Shown: in pieces, positions 40,567 through 48,198 of the stretch
Position numbering within the stretch: position 1 is the first letter of the stretch
Layout: each line of letters begins with the position of its first letter
NCBI RefSeq assembly: GCF_009905545.1
Contig: NZ_JAAALB010000019.1
Location: forward strand, 1-64,000
Source of the DNA: Cellulophaga sp. BC115SP
GTDB taxonomy: Bacteria; Bacteroidota; Bacteroidia; Cytophagales; Spirosomataceae
DNA: 64,000 bases
Direction of reading: 5' to 3'
Made by a program: the position numbers and the translations under genes
Notes under the pieces: model-generated
The model's input: the letters and a program-made list of their open reading frames with translations, nothing else
The model's database searches: none
What the model was told of the DNA's origin: nothing

Positions 40567-41082
40567 ATGAATTATGAAATTATGAAAGCAAGCTTGGAGG
40601 ATAGCAAACGCCTTTCAGCGCTGTGTAAAAGTATTTATGTTGAACATTATCTTCATTTGTGGCTAGAGGGAGGAAAGGATTGGTATCTTGAGAAATCATA
40701 CGCCGAGCAGGTAATTTATAGTGAGATAATGCATCCGAATTCAGATTATTTCATTCTTTCGATAAATTCCTTGCCTGTGGGATATTTGAAGGTAAATTAT
40801 GACTATTCAGAAAAAAGTAGTGCCCTCGAAGTAGAAAGAATCTACTTTCATCAGTCCTACAAAGGGCATGGATTAGGACGTAAATTGATGGAATTTGCTT
40901 TTGAATTAGCCCAAAAACAAGGAAAAGAAAGTGTTGTCTTGAAAGCGATGGATAGCAGTAAAGATGCCATTGGATTTTATCATAAAATCGGATTTCAACA
41001 AATTGGCACGCTCATTTTACATGATTTTGAATTGATGAAACCAGAATACAGAGGAATGGTCATTTTAGAATATTGTTTTTAA
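40567..41082 (+). CDS. GNAT family N-acetyltransferase
   Basis: 171 residues. Acetyl-CoA-binding motif A is VERIYFHQSYKGHGLGRKLM (Q/RxxGxG/A = YKGHGLG), preceded by LPVGYLKVNYD and followed by the GFYHKIGFQQIGT segment. The closest picture is a diamine or peptide N-acetyltransferase; substrate unknown. It follows the 193-aa gene on the same strand and ends at the bidirectional terminator at 41.1 kb. Confidence 0.88.
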   Translation: MNYEIMKASLEDSKRLSALCKSIYVEHYLHLWLEGGKDWYLEKSYAEQVIYSEIMHPNSDYFILSINSLPVGYLKVNYDYSEKSSALEVERIYFHQSYKGHGLGRKLMEFAFELAQKQGKESVVLKAMDSSKDAIGFYHKIGFQQIGTLILHDFELMKPEYRGMVILEYCF

Positions 41083-41086
41083 TAGA

Positions 41087-41114
41087 AAACCCTTGCCAAG
41101 TATGGCAAGGGTTT
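41087..41114. terminator. bidirectional terminator
   Basis: Perfect 12-bp stem AAACCCTTGCCA / TGGCAAGGGTTT, loop AGTA, between the convergent GNAT and DUF1801 genes. Confidence 0.8.
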
Positions 41115-41119
41115 GTGTT

Positions 41120-41476
41120 TTATTTACTCCTATTTTCCTCTAGTCTGTAAGTTACAATTTTTTGAATCAAATCAAAAGGAATCTCCTGATTTAAAGGAAA
41201 TTGTATCGAACCTTTTGCCCATTTGTAATGGCCTAACTCAGATTCAAAATGTTTGATTCCTGAACCAGTCGGATAAAATCCGATATGATTTTTGTAGGCC
41301 GCAAAGTAGACTAATACGCCTTTGAACTTGTACGCGGGCATATTGTAACTAATACATTCCTGTGCTTCGGGCGCAGTTGCTCGTATCAAATCTCGAATTT
41401 GACCAACAATTAGTTGAACCTCCTCAGGAAAGTTTGATTCGTACTCGTCTACGCTTAAGAACTTATGCTTTTCCAT
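41120..41476 (-). CDS. DUF1801 family protein
   Basis: 118 residues, soluble. The pattern MPAYKFKGVLVYFAAYKNHI, GFYPTGSGIKHF and KGSIQFPLNQEIPFDLIQKI identifies the DUF1801/YdhG-like fold, often annotated as an iron chaperone-like or YjbR/CyaY-related protein; function unknown. Its start overlaps the end of the upstream DoxX gene by 14 bp, so they are translated from one message. Confidence 0.82.
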   Translation of the reverse strand: MEKHKFLSVDEYESNFPEEVQLIVGQIRDLIRATAPEAQECISYNMPAYKFKGVLVYFAAYKNHIGFYPTGSGIKHFESELGHYKWAKGSIQFPLNQEIPFDLIQKIVTYRLEENRSK

Positions 41477-41834
41477 CCTCCAATTTATGGTAATAAAAAT
41501 ACGAAACCATCAAAACTACTAATACTATCAAAGGAAAGAATGCTTGTCCGCCCACGCCATCCACGGCGGCATGACTGATGCTGGCAAAAAGAAAGTCAAA
41601 TACAAAACCTGCATAAGCCCATTCTTTTAATCGCTTAGGGACCTGTGGAATCATCAATGCCAAAGTTCCTAATACTTTGAATACCACCAAGGCGTTTCCA
41701 AAATACTCAGGATAACCCAAATGCTTGATCCCTTCCTTTGCCAATTCGGTTTGAGAAGTAAGCGCTGGCATCACTCCTTCAAATAAGAAAATGAGCGTGG
41801 TAGTAACCCAGAAAATAATTTTGTCTTTTTTCAT
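41463..41834 (-). CDS. DoxX-like family membrane protein
   Basis: 123 residues with four transmembrane helices (about 8-26, 45-62, 70-88, 95-113). The KEGIKHLGYPEYFGNALVVF loop and KVLGTLALMIP identify the DoxX-like family. Role unclear: small inner-membrane proteins sometimes linked to redox homeostasis. It precedes and overlaps the DUF1801 gene (14 bp), and follows the VOC gene after a 333-bp repeat-containing gap. Confidence 0.82.
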   Translation of the reverse strand: MKKDKIIFWVTTTLIFLFEGVMPALTSQTELAKEGIKHLGYPEYFGNALVVFKVLGTLALMIPQVPKRLKEWAYAGFVFDFLFASISHAAVDGVGGQAFFPLIVLVVLMVSYFYYHKLEDGKA

Positions 41835-41893
41835 GTTAAATAAAGAGAAATTAAGTGTTTATGCGGTATTGCGAGTTAGACTTTATGTTTTTT

Positions 41894-42011
41894 CAAATGA
41901 AATCCTGCTGTTTGAGCCGCAGGCGAGTTTAGGATTTCTTGACTTTCTTTTGCGGCCGCCGCTGCGGTTACTTTTCTTGTGTCAAGACAAGAAAAGTAAG
42001 GAGTGTCGATA
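41894..42011. repeat. dispersed repeat copy 1 (hairpins, GC-rich insert)
   Basis: Contains AAATCCT...AGGATTT (41900-41937), CTTGACTTTCTTTTG, a GC-rich insert GCGGCCGCCGCTGCGG, and the hairpin TTACTTTTCTTGT (41968-41980) / ACAAGAAAAGTAA (41987-41999), then GGAGTGTCGATAGGAA. The same order occurs at 45371-45490, without the GC insert, and partly at 1-43. The rest of 41835-42167 holds nothing I can identify. Confidence 0.7.
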
Positions 42012-42167
42012 GGAAATGTTGTTTTTTTAAACAAATGCCAAATAAAATTTTTAAACATACTATTAGTAGTGTACGAAGAATTTCAATCAATTTCGGAAAG
42101 GTGCGGAAACACCTACTTCTTGAATAAAGAAGTAAACTATCCCTTTTTTGCCTATCTCCTCACTCAA

Positions 42168-42581
42168 TTACTGTTTCAATTCCATAAACTTCTCCATATC
42201 CATCCAGCCAATTTCCCAAATATGTCCGTCGAGGTCATTGTAGGCACGACCATACATGAAGCCATAATCCTGAGAAGGACGAGCTTCTGTTCCTCCTGAG
42301 GCTAGCGCTCTTTCCAAAATAGCATCAACCTCCTCTCTGCTTTCAGAATCCAGTGCAATAAGCACTTGGGAGGTTTCGTGAGCATTAGGAATCTGTTTTG
42401 GCGTAAAAGTCTGAAATCTTGATTCTTCTAACAACATTACAAAAATATTCTCAGAAATTATCATACAAGTAGCCTGATCGTCAGTAAACTGAGGGTTAAA
42501 AGTGTATCCGACATGAGTAAAAAATTCAATAGATTTTTGGAGATTTTTTACAGGGAGATTTACAAAGATTTTAGAAGCCAT
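42168..42581 (-). CDS. VOC family (glyoxalase-like) protein
   Basis: 137 residues. N-terminal VNLPVKNLQKSIEFFTHVGY and C-terminal GFMYGRAYNDLDGHIWEIGW mark a glyoxalase/bleomycin-resistance fold (the 'D.DGH.WEi' metal strand). Similar proteins are often annotated as extradiol dioxygenase-like. Function not predictable. A -7 box (TATTTTTG on the minus strand, 42639-42646) gives a leader of about 54 nt. It is divergent from the GlxA-type regulator. Confidence 0.86.
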   Translation of the reverse strand: MASKIFVNLPVKNLQKSIEFFTHVGYTFNPQFTDDQATCMIISENIFVMLLEESRFQTFTPKQIPNAHETSQVLIALDSESREEVDAILERALASGGTEARPSQDYGFMYGRAYNDLDGHIWEIGWMDMEKFMELKQ

Positions 42582-42677
42582 AAGTTTTTTAGTTTTGAAT
42601 ATGTTTTATCAGAAAATCTATTTATTGTTTCTTTTCTACAAAAATACTGTCTACAAAAATTAGTCACAGATAGTAAA

Positions 42678-42706
42678 TACGACAAAATAAAGGTTGTTTA
42701 CGACAA
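42678..42706. promoter_or_regulatory. candidate operator in divergent VOC/GlxA promoter
   Basis: Two direct copies of TACGACAA (42678-42685 and 42699-42706), 21 bp apart. The second is part of a palindrome GTTGT-TTACG-ACAAC (42693-42707) that overlaps the -33 box of the rightward promoter. Confidence 0.45.
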
Positions 42707-42724
42707 CATTAATTTTTACATTTG
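42693..42724 (+). promoter_or_regulatory. promoter of GlxA-type regulator gene
   Basis: GTTG (42693-42696), 20-nt spacer, TACATTTG (42717-42724), matching the Bacteroidota TTTG / TAnnTTTG pattern with a one-base change in the -33 box. The start codon is the GTG at 42761. Confidence 0.5.
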
Positions 42725-42760
42725 TAAGTAAACAAAAACCTTACTTCAAACCTAAAATCT

Positions 42761-43738
42761 GTGAAAAAAGTAGCTATCATTGTCCCCGAAACTGCTGTAA
42801 TAGAAGCAGTTGCCGACCCTCGGTATCTATTACTAGCTGTCAACCAATTTCTGTCTCAAGCAGGTCAGCAACCTTTGTTTGAGGTTCAATTAGTGGGTCA
42901 AAGCAAAGAAGTAAAAGTCGCCAATGGTGTATTTTCTATACATACTGATGCTGTTATTTCAGAAGCACAAAGACCAGACTTGATTATTATTCCTGCCCTG
43001 AGTGGAAATTTATCCGATGCCATTAGTCTCAATCAATCATTTCTACCTTGGATTCGCCAAAACTATCAAGAAGGTACCGAGGTGGCAAGTTTGTGTTTAG
43101 GAGCATTTTTATTGGCATCAACAGGTCTTCTCAATGGCAAATCTTGTTCGACTCATTGGTTATTTGCCAATGATTTCAGAACAATGTTTCCTGAGGTAAC
43201 CTTGATGGACAATCGAATTATTACAGAACAGAATGGATTGTATTCGAGTGGAGGCGCCAATTCATACTGGAATCTCTTGTTGCACTTAGTCGAAAAATAC
43301 AGTAGTCGAGAATTAGCTGTTTTGGCTTCCAAGTTTTTCGTACTAGACATCAACCGTAAAAGTCAATCATCGTTCAGTATTTTTCACGGACAAAAAATGC
43401 ATGATGATTCCGCTATAAAGTTGGTACAGGAATTTATCGAAGAGCATTTTGAAAAGCGCATTACGATTGAAGAATTAGCGGCACAGCACAACCTAGGACG
43501 ACGTACATTTGAAAGAAGATTTAAAAAAGCAACCAATAACTCAGTAATAGAATACGTACAAAGAGTAAGAATAGAAGCAGCAAAAAAAGCCTTAGAAAGT
43601 GGTCGAAAAACGATTACCGAAGTGATGTTTGATGTTGGCTACAGTGACACGAAGGCATTCAGAGATGTTTTCAAAAAGATTACTGGGTTATCGCCAACAG
43701 ACTATAAACAACGTTATGAAAAAATAGGCATTGAATAA
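42761..43738 (+). CDS. GlxA family regulator (DJ-1/PfpI domain + AraC HTH)
   Basis: 325 residues, GTG start. Residues 1-185 are a class I glutamine-amidotransferase/DJ-1 domain with nucleophile-position C112 in ASLCLGAFLLAS. Residues about 225-320 are an AraC-type double HTH (ITIEELAAQHNLGRRTFERR and VMFDVGYSDTKAFRDVFKKI). This is the GlxA arrangement, a transcription regulator in which the DJ-1 domain is a sensor. The divergent VOC gene is the obvious target, as DJ-1 and glyoxalase families both deal with reactive carbonyls (inference). Confidence 0.92.
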   Translation: MKKVAIIVPETAVIEAVADPRYLLLAVNQFLSQAGQQPLFEVQLVGQSKEVKVANGVFSIHTDAVISEAQRPDLIIIPALSGNLSDAISLNQSFLPWIRQNYQEGTEVASLCLGAFLLASTGLLNGKSCSTHWLFANDFRTMFPEVTLMDNRIITEQNGLYSSGGANSYWNLLLHLVEKYSSRELAVLASKFFVLDINRKSQSSFSIFHGQKMHDDSAIKLVQEFIEEHFEKRITIEELAAQHNLGRRTFERRFKKATNNSVIEYVQRVRIEAAKKALESGRKTITEVMFDVGYSDTKAFRDVFKKITGLSPTDYKQRYEKIGIE

Positions 43739-43744
43739 ATTGTC

Positions 43745-43781
43745 TCAGTATGAAGATACAACGCAGGTATCTTCATACTGA
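43745..43781. terminator. bidirectional terminator
   Basis: Perfect 14-bp stem CAGTATGAAGATAC (43746-43759) / GTATCTTCATACTG (43767-43780) between the convergent GlxA and alpha/beta-hydrolase genes. Confidence 0.75.
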
Positions 43782-43800
43782 AACTTTACTACATCTACTT

Positions 43801-44595
43801 CTATTCCTCCAAAAACTTCAGTATCTCGACAGAAAACTCGGCAGTTCGGTAGGTTCCGTTATGGTCTCCTTTCACAATTGCTAATTTTGCATTTTTAAAA
43901 AATCCTTGCAAAATTTTCGGATCGCCATTATCCAAATCGGCATCACCGTTGATAATCATCGTTTTCCCTTTAAAATTTGCCAGTGCTTTGGGCGAAGTTG
44001 CAGGTTGATAACGTTGTAAATACCCCAACACCAATGTGTCAGCGCCAATAGATTTGGCATATTTTACGGCTCCTTGCGCTTCTGGATACATATATGCTTT
44101 ACCTAAAAAAGCCTCCTCAAACATTTTTCTTCTATCCCATTCTGGATTAGTAAAATGCTGTCCTATTCCTCCCAGCACTGCTTTTTTGACTTGTTTATCC
44201 AAACTCAATAATTTAGCGGCGATAATTGCTCCTCTTGAATAGCCTACCACTGTATATTCTTTAATCTGTAAAGATTTTATCAATGCCATCATATCTTTAG
44301 TTTCGGCATTATTTTGATAAAATTTTTCCTCGTGAGGCTTGTCAGATTTCCCATTGCCGCGCATATCTGGCACGATAACACGATAACCTTTGGCAATCAA
44401 ATCTTTATACAACTGTGTTCGACGCCAATTGGCGCCTGTATTGATAAAGCCATGCAATAAAAGTACGGGCTTGCCTCGACCTGTATCTTCATAGGCAATT
44501 CGTTGATGGTCGAAGGATTCAAAATAATGAATAGTTTGCGCTTTTAAAGAAAAGCAAGAAATTAATGTTGTGAGTAAGAGAACGATTGATTTCAT
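43801..44595 (-). CDS. secreted alpha/beta-fold hydrolase
   Basis: 264 residues with a Sec signal peptide (1-20, ending SLKAQ). Oxyanion loop LLHGFINTG, nucleophile elbow VVGYSRGAI (S120), acidic residue probably D218 or D220 in INGDADLDNGDP, and catalytic H245 in KGDHNGTYR. Family: alpha/beta hydrolase of the dienelactone/epoxide-hydrolase-like group; periplasmic esterase-type activity expected. It is a single gene. Confidence 0.88.
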   Translation of the reverse strand: MKSIVLLLTTLISCFSLKAQTIHYFESFDHQRIAYEDTGRGKPVLLLHGFINTGANWRRTQLYKDLIAKGYRVIVPDMRGNGKSDKPHEEKFYQNNAETKDMMALIKSLQIKEYTVVGYSRGAIIAAKLLSLDKQVKKAVLGGIGQHFTNPEWDRRKMFEEAFLGKAYMYPEAQGAVKYAKSIGADTLVLGYLQRYQPATSPKALANFKGKTMIINGDADLDNGDPKILQGFFKNAKLAIVKGDHNGTYRTAEFSVEILKFLEE

Positions 44596-44707
44596 AAGTA
44601 AGAGAAATAGTTTTATAGAAAATTAATTTTATCAGCCTTAGGCTTTAAGCTATATGCAGTAGGCAGACTTGTTAAAGCAAAATGTAAACCATAAGGCGTT
44701 ATATTTT

Positions 44708-45214
44708 TCAAACATTCAGTTCGAAAAGAAATAATTCATCGTTGTGTAATATGATTTTATCTACCTTAACGAGTCCAATTTTTTCCAGTAATTTTTGTGA
44801 AGCATAGTTCTCCAAATTGGTAATAGCTTTGATTTTTTTGAGAGAAAAATCTTCAATAGCAGCCTTCAACATCCTTGAAGCGGCTTCAAACCCATAGCCT
44901 TTTCCTTCATACTCTGGGAAAAAGGCAAAGCCTATATCGATACCTTCCAAGCCTTCACGGTCGTACAAGCCACAACTGCCAATTTTGACACCATCCTCTT
45001 TACGAATCACGGTGTAATTGCCATATCCAAGTCGCTCGTATTGATACAACACACGACTGTTGATATAATGAATAGCATCCTCTACATCATGAATATTTCT
45101 ATCTCCTATAAATTGAAGCCATTTGGGAGTATTCAACAAAGCCAAAATAAATTCAGCATCTTCAAGGTCTGTCGGTTTTAAGATTAACCGTTCGGTTTCA
45201 AATGTTTTGTACAT
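44708..45214 (-). CDS. RimJ/RimL-type GNAT N-acetyltransferase
   Basis: 168 residues. ETERLILKPTDLEDAEFIL is the standard RimJ/RimL opening; the acetyl-CoA loop is EYEGKGYGFEAASRML (Q/RxxGxG/A variant EGKGYG), and NLENYASQKLLEKIGLVKV follows. Acetylates a protein N-terminus or a small amine; substrate unknown. It is on the same strand as the hydrolase but 112 bp away, with TTAGGC/TGCAGTAGGC-rich DNA in the gap. Confidence 0.88.
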   Translation of the reverse strand: MYKTFETERLILKPTDLEDAEFILALLNTPKWLQFIGDRNIHDVEDAIHYINSRVLYQYERLGYGNYTVIRKEDGVKIGSCGLYDREGLEGIDIGFAFFPEYEGKGYGFEAASRMLKAAIEDFSLKKIKAITNLENYASQKLLEKIGLVKVDKIILHNDELFLFELNV

Positions 45215-45370
45215 TGGGTGTTGGGAGAGGTAAGTAATAGCTAAACGCAGTAAGCAAAAGCTGTACGCTAAGCGAATTTATGTAAAAAATAATGCAAAAT
45301 AGAGAATATAACAAAAGAGCATATTTAAATTTTCTAAGTAATAAAAATGAAAACGCTTGTATTAAATTTT

Positions 45371-45490
45371 ATGAAATCCTACTGTTTGAGCCGCAGGCGA
45401 GGTGGGTCGCCACTCCGATTAGGATTTCTTGACTTTCTTTTGTTACTTTTCTTGTGTCAAGACAAGAAAAGTAAGGAGTGTCGATAGGAA
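45371..45490. repeat. dispersed repeat copy 2 (hairpin)
   Basis: TGAAATCCT..TGTTTGAGCCGCAGGCGAG, AGGATTTCTTGACTTTCTTTTG-type core, hairpin TTACTTTTCTTGT (45443-45455) / ACAAGAAAAGTAA (45462-45474), GGAGTGTCGATAGGAA. Same order as at 41.9 kb. The rest of the 433-bp gap (45215-45647) shows no gene. Confidence 0.7.
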
Positions 45491-45647
45491 TTCTATTTCT
45501 TTTACAAATACCAAATAAAACTTCAAACATACTCTAATTCAATTATCTCTTTTGGATTTCATTACGAATTGAATCTCTCTAAAATTAATCATAATTTCCA
45601 GAAAAGATTAATTTAGCATCTATCCCGAAAAACAAATACTATTTAAC

Positions 45648-47363
45648 ATGAAAAAAAATCAACTTCGTTCACAAAACTGGTTTGGCAAATCAGGCAAAGA
45701 TGGATTTATCTATCGAGCTTGGATGAAAAATCAAGGGATTCCATCTGATTTCTTTGAAGGAAAACCTGTCATTGGTATCTGTAATACTTGGTCAGAACTG
45801 ACTCCCTGTAATGCTCATTTTCGTGACCTTGCCGAAGCCGTCAAAAAAGGCGTTCTCGAAGCAGGTGGCTTCCCTGTCGAATTTCCAGTGATGTCTCTGG
45901 GCGAAACGCTCATCAAACCTACCGCCATGCTCTATCGTAATTTGGCAAGTATGGATGTCGAGGAGTCTATCAGAGCCAATCCTATCGACGGCGTAGTATT
46001 GCTTTGTGGTTGTGATAAAACCACCCCTTCGCTGGTTATGGGAGCTTGTAGCGTAGATTTACCTACCCTTGTTATCTCTGGTGGCCCCATGATGAAAGGC
46101 AAATGGAAAGGCAAAGATATAGGCACTTCAGATGTTTGGCGATTTGCGGAGGCATACAAATTAGGGGAATTATCTCAAGAAGAATTTGTAGAAGCCGAAG
46201 CCTGTATGGCACGTACACAAGGACATTGTGCCGTGATGGGAACTGCCTCCACAATGGCAACCATGGTAGAAGCTTTAGGTTTATCCTTGCCCAACAATGC
46301 GGCTATTCCAGCAGCAGATGCCAGAAGAAAAGTAATTTCTCAACTTTCGGGCAGACGTATTGTCGAAATGGTGCAGGAAAATTTGACCTTAAGTAAAATA
46401 CTGACCAGAGAAGCATTTGAAAATGCCATCAAGGTAAATGCTGCGATTGGTGGCTCTACCAATTTTGTGATTCACCTTTTGGCAATTGCAGGTCGCATTG
46501 GAGTCGATTTATCGATTGATGATTTTGATAGACTTTCTCAAGATATTCCTCTATTGGCAAACCTCCAACCTTCTGGGGAGCATTTTATGGAAGATTTGTA
46601 TTATGCTGGAGGCCTGCCTGCAGTCATGAAACAAATGCTAGAGCATTTACATAAAGATACGATTACGGTAAATGGTAAAACTGTAGCTGAAAATGTTACG
46701 CAATCTGAAATTTACAATTCTGATATCATTAGTTCACTAGAAAATCCTTTTAAACCTAATTCTGGAATTGCAGTGGTAAAAGGAAATTTAGCACCAAATG
46801 GTGCAGTCATAAAACCGTCTGCTGCGACTCCTGCTTTGATGAAGCATCGAGGAAAAGCGGTAGTTTTTGAAAACATTGAGGACTATCATGCTAAGATTGA
46901 TGACCCCGATCTTGATATTGATGAAAACTCGGTGATGGTTCTCAAAAATGTTGGACCTAAAGGCTATCCTGGTATGGCAGAAGTTGGCAATATGAGTTTG
47001 CCTAAAAAGTTATTAGAAAAAGGTATCAAAGATATGGTACGTATTTCGGACGGCAGAATGAGTGGTACAGGTTTTGGTACAGTTGTACTTCATGTTTCGC
47101 CTGAGGCTGCGGCTGGCGGCAATATTGCACTGGTACAAAATGGCGACTGGATAGCGCTGGATGTAGACAATCGAAGCCTTACGCTTGAAATATCAGAGAA
47201 AGAGCTCAAAAATAGGCGTAATAATTGGGTAGCACCTAACCTTAACATCAACCGAGGATATGTCAGTTTATATATCAACCATGTCGAGCAGGCGCATTTG
47301 GGGGCTGATATGAGTTTTTTGAAAGGAAAATCTGGCAGTGAGGTTGCTCGTGATTCGCACTAG
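45648..47363 (+). CDS. IlvD/Edd family dehydratase, probably pentonate (arabinonate/xylonate) type
   Basis: 571 residues. RSQNWFGKSGKDGFIYRAWM, GICNTWSELTPCNAHFRDL and GCDKTTPSLVMGACSVDLP are the features of L-arabinonate/D-xylonate dehydratases, as distinct from dihydroxyacid dehydratase or Edd. The probable Fe-S ligands are C54, C122 and C194; the C-terminal RMSGTGFGTVVLHVSPEAA forms the active-site Ser loop. It removes water from a sugar acid to give a 2-keto-3-deoxy acid in the cytoplasm. It is transcribed alone; no sugar dehydrogenase or aldolase is beside it. Confidence 0.9.
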   Translation: MKKNQLRSQNWFGKSGKDGFIYRAWMKNQGIPSDFFEGKPVIGICNTWSELTPCNAHFRDLAEAVKKGVLEAGGFPVEFPVMSLGETLIKPTAMLYRNLASMDVEESIRANPIDGVVLLCGCDKTTPSLVMGACSVDLPTLVISGGPMMKGKWKGKDIGTSDVWRFAEAYKLGELSQEEFVEAEACMARTQGHCAVMGTASTMATMVEALGLSLPNNAAIPAADARRKVISQLSGRRIVEMVQENLTLSKILTREAFENAIKVNAAIGGSTNFVIHLLAIAGRIGVDLSIDDFDRLSQDIPLLANLQPSGEHFMEDLYYAGGLPAVMKQMLEHLHKDTITVNGKTVAENVTQSEIYNSDIISSLENPFKPNSGIAVVKGNLAPNGAVIKPSAATPALMKHRGKAVVFENIEDYHAKIDDPDLDIDENSVMVLKNVGPKGYPGMAEVGNMSLPKKLLEKGIKDMVRISDGRMSGTGFGTVVLHVSPEAAAGGNIALVQNGDWIALDVDNRSLTLEISEKELKNRRNNWVAPNLNINRGYVSLYINHVEQAHLGADMSFLKGKSGSEVARDSH

Positions 47364-47365
47364 TC

Positions 47366-47625
47366 TGATATTGAGTGAATGGTGGTTGAGTGATTGAGTG
47401 ATTATTTTAAAATCTATTTCTGTCGTAGAGATGTAATGCCTTGCATCTGAAGAAGTGTCATTTTAAAATATAGTGTCAAAAAGCGGTCGAAAATTGATTT
47501 TCTGACCGCTTTTTTGATATTATTCTGCTCGGCTGACTCGGTTTAAGACGCAAAGCATTGCGTCTCTACAGCTTAGAATAATCACTCATTCGCTCAACCT
47601 CAATTCACTCAATTAGGGATGGCTC
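47366..47625. repeat. nested-palindrome element D with terminator core
   Basis: Outer arm TTGAGTGATTGAGTGATTAT, hairpin GTAGAGATGTAATGC.. at 47425-47448, core AAAAAGCGGTC (47478-47488) / GACCGCTTTTT (47504-47514), inverted hairpin AGACGCAAAGCATTGCG.. at 47546-47569, and outer arm AATCACTCATTCGCTCAA to about 47605. It separates two convergent genes. Confidence 0.72.
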
Positions 47626-47644
47626 ATGTTTTGTTTAAAAGCCA

Positions 47645-47839
47645 TTAATGCCAATGTGCTCTACCTTTACCGCGACCACGTCCTCGTCCAGGTTTTTCTA
47701 CAACAATGACTTCCCTTGGCTGTTGAACTACTACCGTTCTTCGTGGACGTCTATCAACAAACACCGTTCGCGTGGGTGTTACACAACTGGCTAAAAATGC
47801 CACCGAAAAAATTACAAATAGACTCAATATTGGTTTCAT
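47645..47839 (-). CDS. small basic lipoprotein, 64 aa
   Basis: Signal sequence with lipobox FLASC (Cys19), so a lipoprotein. The mature 46 residues are strongly basic and low in complexity (TVFVDRRPRRTVVV, PGRGRGRGKGRAHWH). No known function. Its 3' end faces element D and the dehydratase gene. Confidence 0.6.
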   Translation of the reverse strand: MKPILSLFVIFSVAFLASCVTPTRTVFVDRRPRRTVVVQQPREVIVVEKPGRGRGRGKGRAHWH

Positions 47840-48091
47840 AAGGATTACAATTCAGAAATTAAAAAATCAATTATCTAATCTAAAAACGGTCCAAGTAAGC
47901 TCAGATTTTGTCAAATAATGGTAATTGAGTAAGTGGTTACGATATGATACCAATTATCTATTTGAGATTTCTAATTTCTGAAATATGGAATACACCTTTA
48001 TTTTTAGTAAAACATGATTCGAGTGAGTTATTTGTTCTTCCGACATTCCTAAAACTTATTCTGGTAATATCTTTCCATAAAATGATTTTTT

Positions 48092-48105
48092 CGACAACTT
48101 TGTCG
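48092..48105. promoter_or_regulatory. small palindrome in GH125 promoter region
   Basis: CGACAACTTTGTCG, 6-2-6 palindrome, 93 bp before the GH125 start in the divergent 47840-48198 gap. TTTAATTTTTG follows and is close to a -7 box. Nothing else is apparent in that gap. Confidence 0.3.
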
Positions 48106-48198
48106 CTTTAATTTTTGTTACAAAATCACTCATTTTCTGTAAAACCTAGGGAATGGCATTTGTCCTTCCTTTAAGCCCTTTTTAAAAACTATTTAAAA

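Noticed and set aside
41791-42127. Three overlapping open frames (up to 73 aa, with QDKKSKE-type peptides)
   Set aside because: They run through the dispersed hairpin repeat and exist in several frames on both strands; the same peptide would come from each repeat copy. Not genes.
45215-45300. TTAGGC / GCAGTAGGC-like stretches (also near 35.67 and 44.64 kb) as a repeat family
   Set aside because: They share short words and a general look but no alignable unit; kept as a note only.
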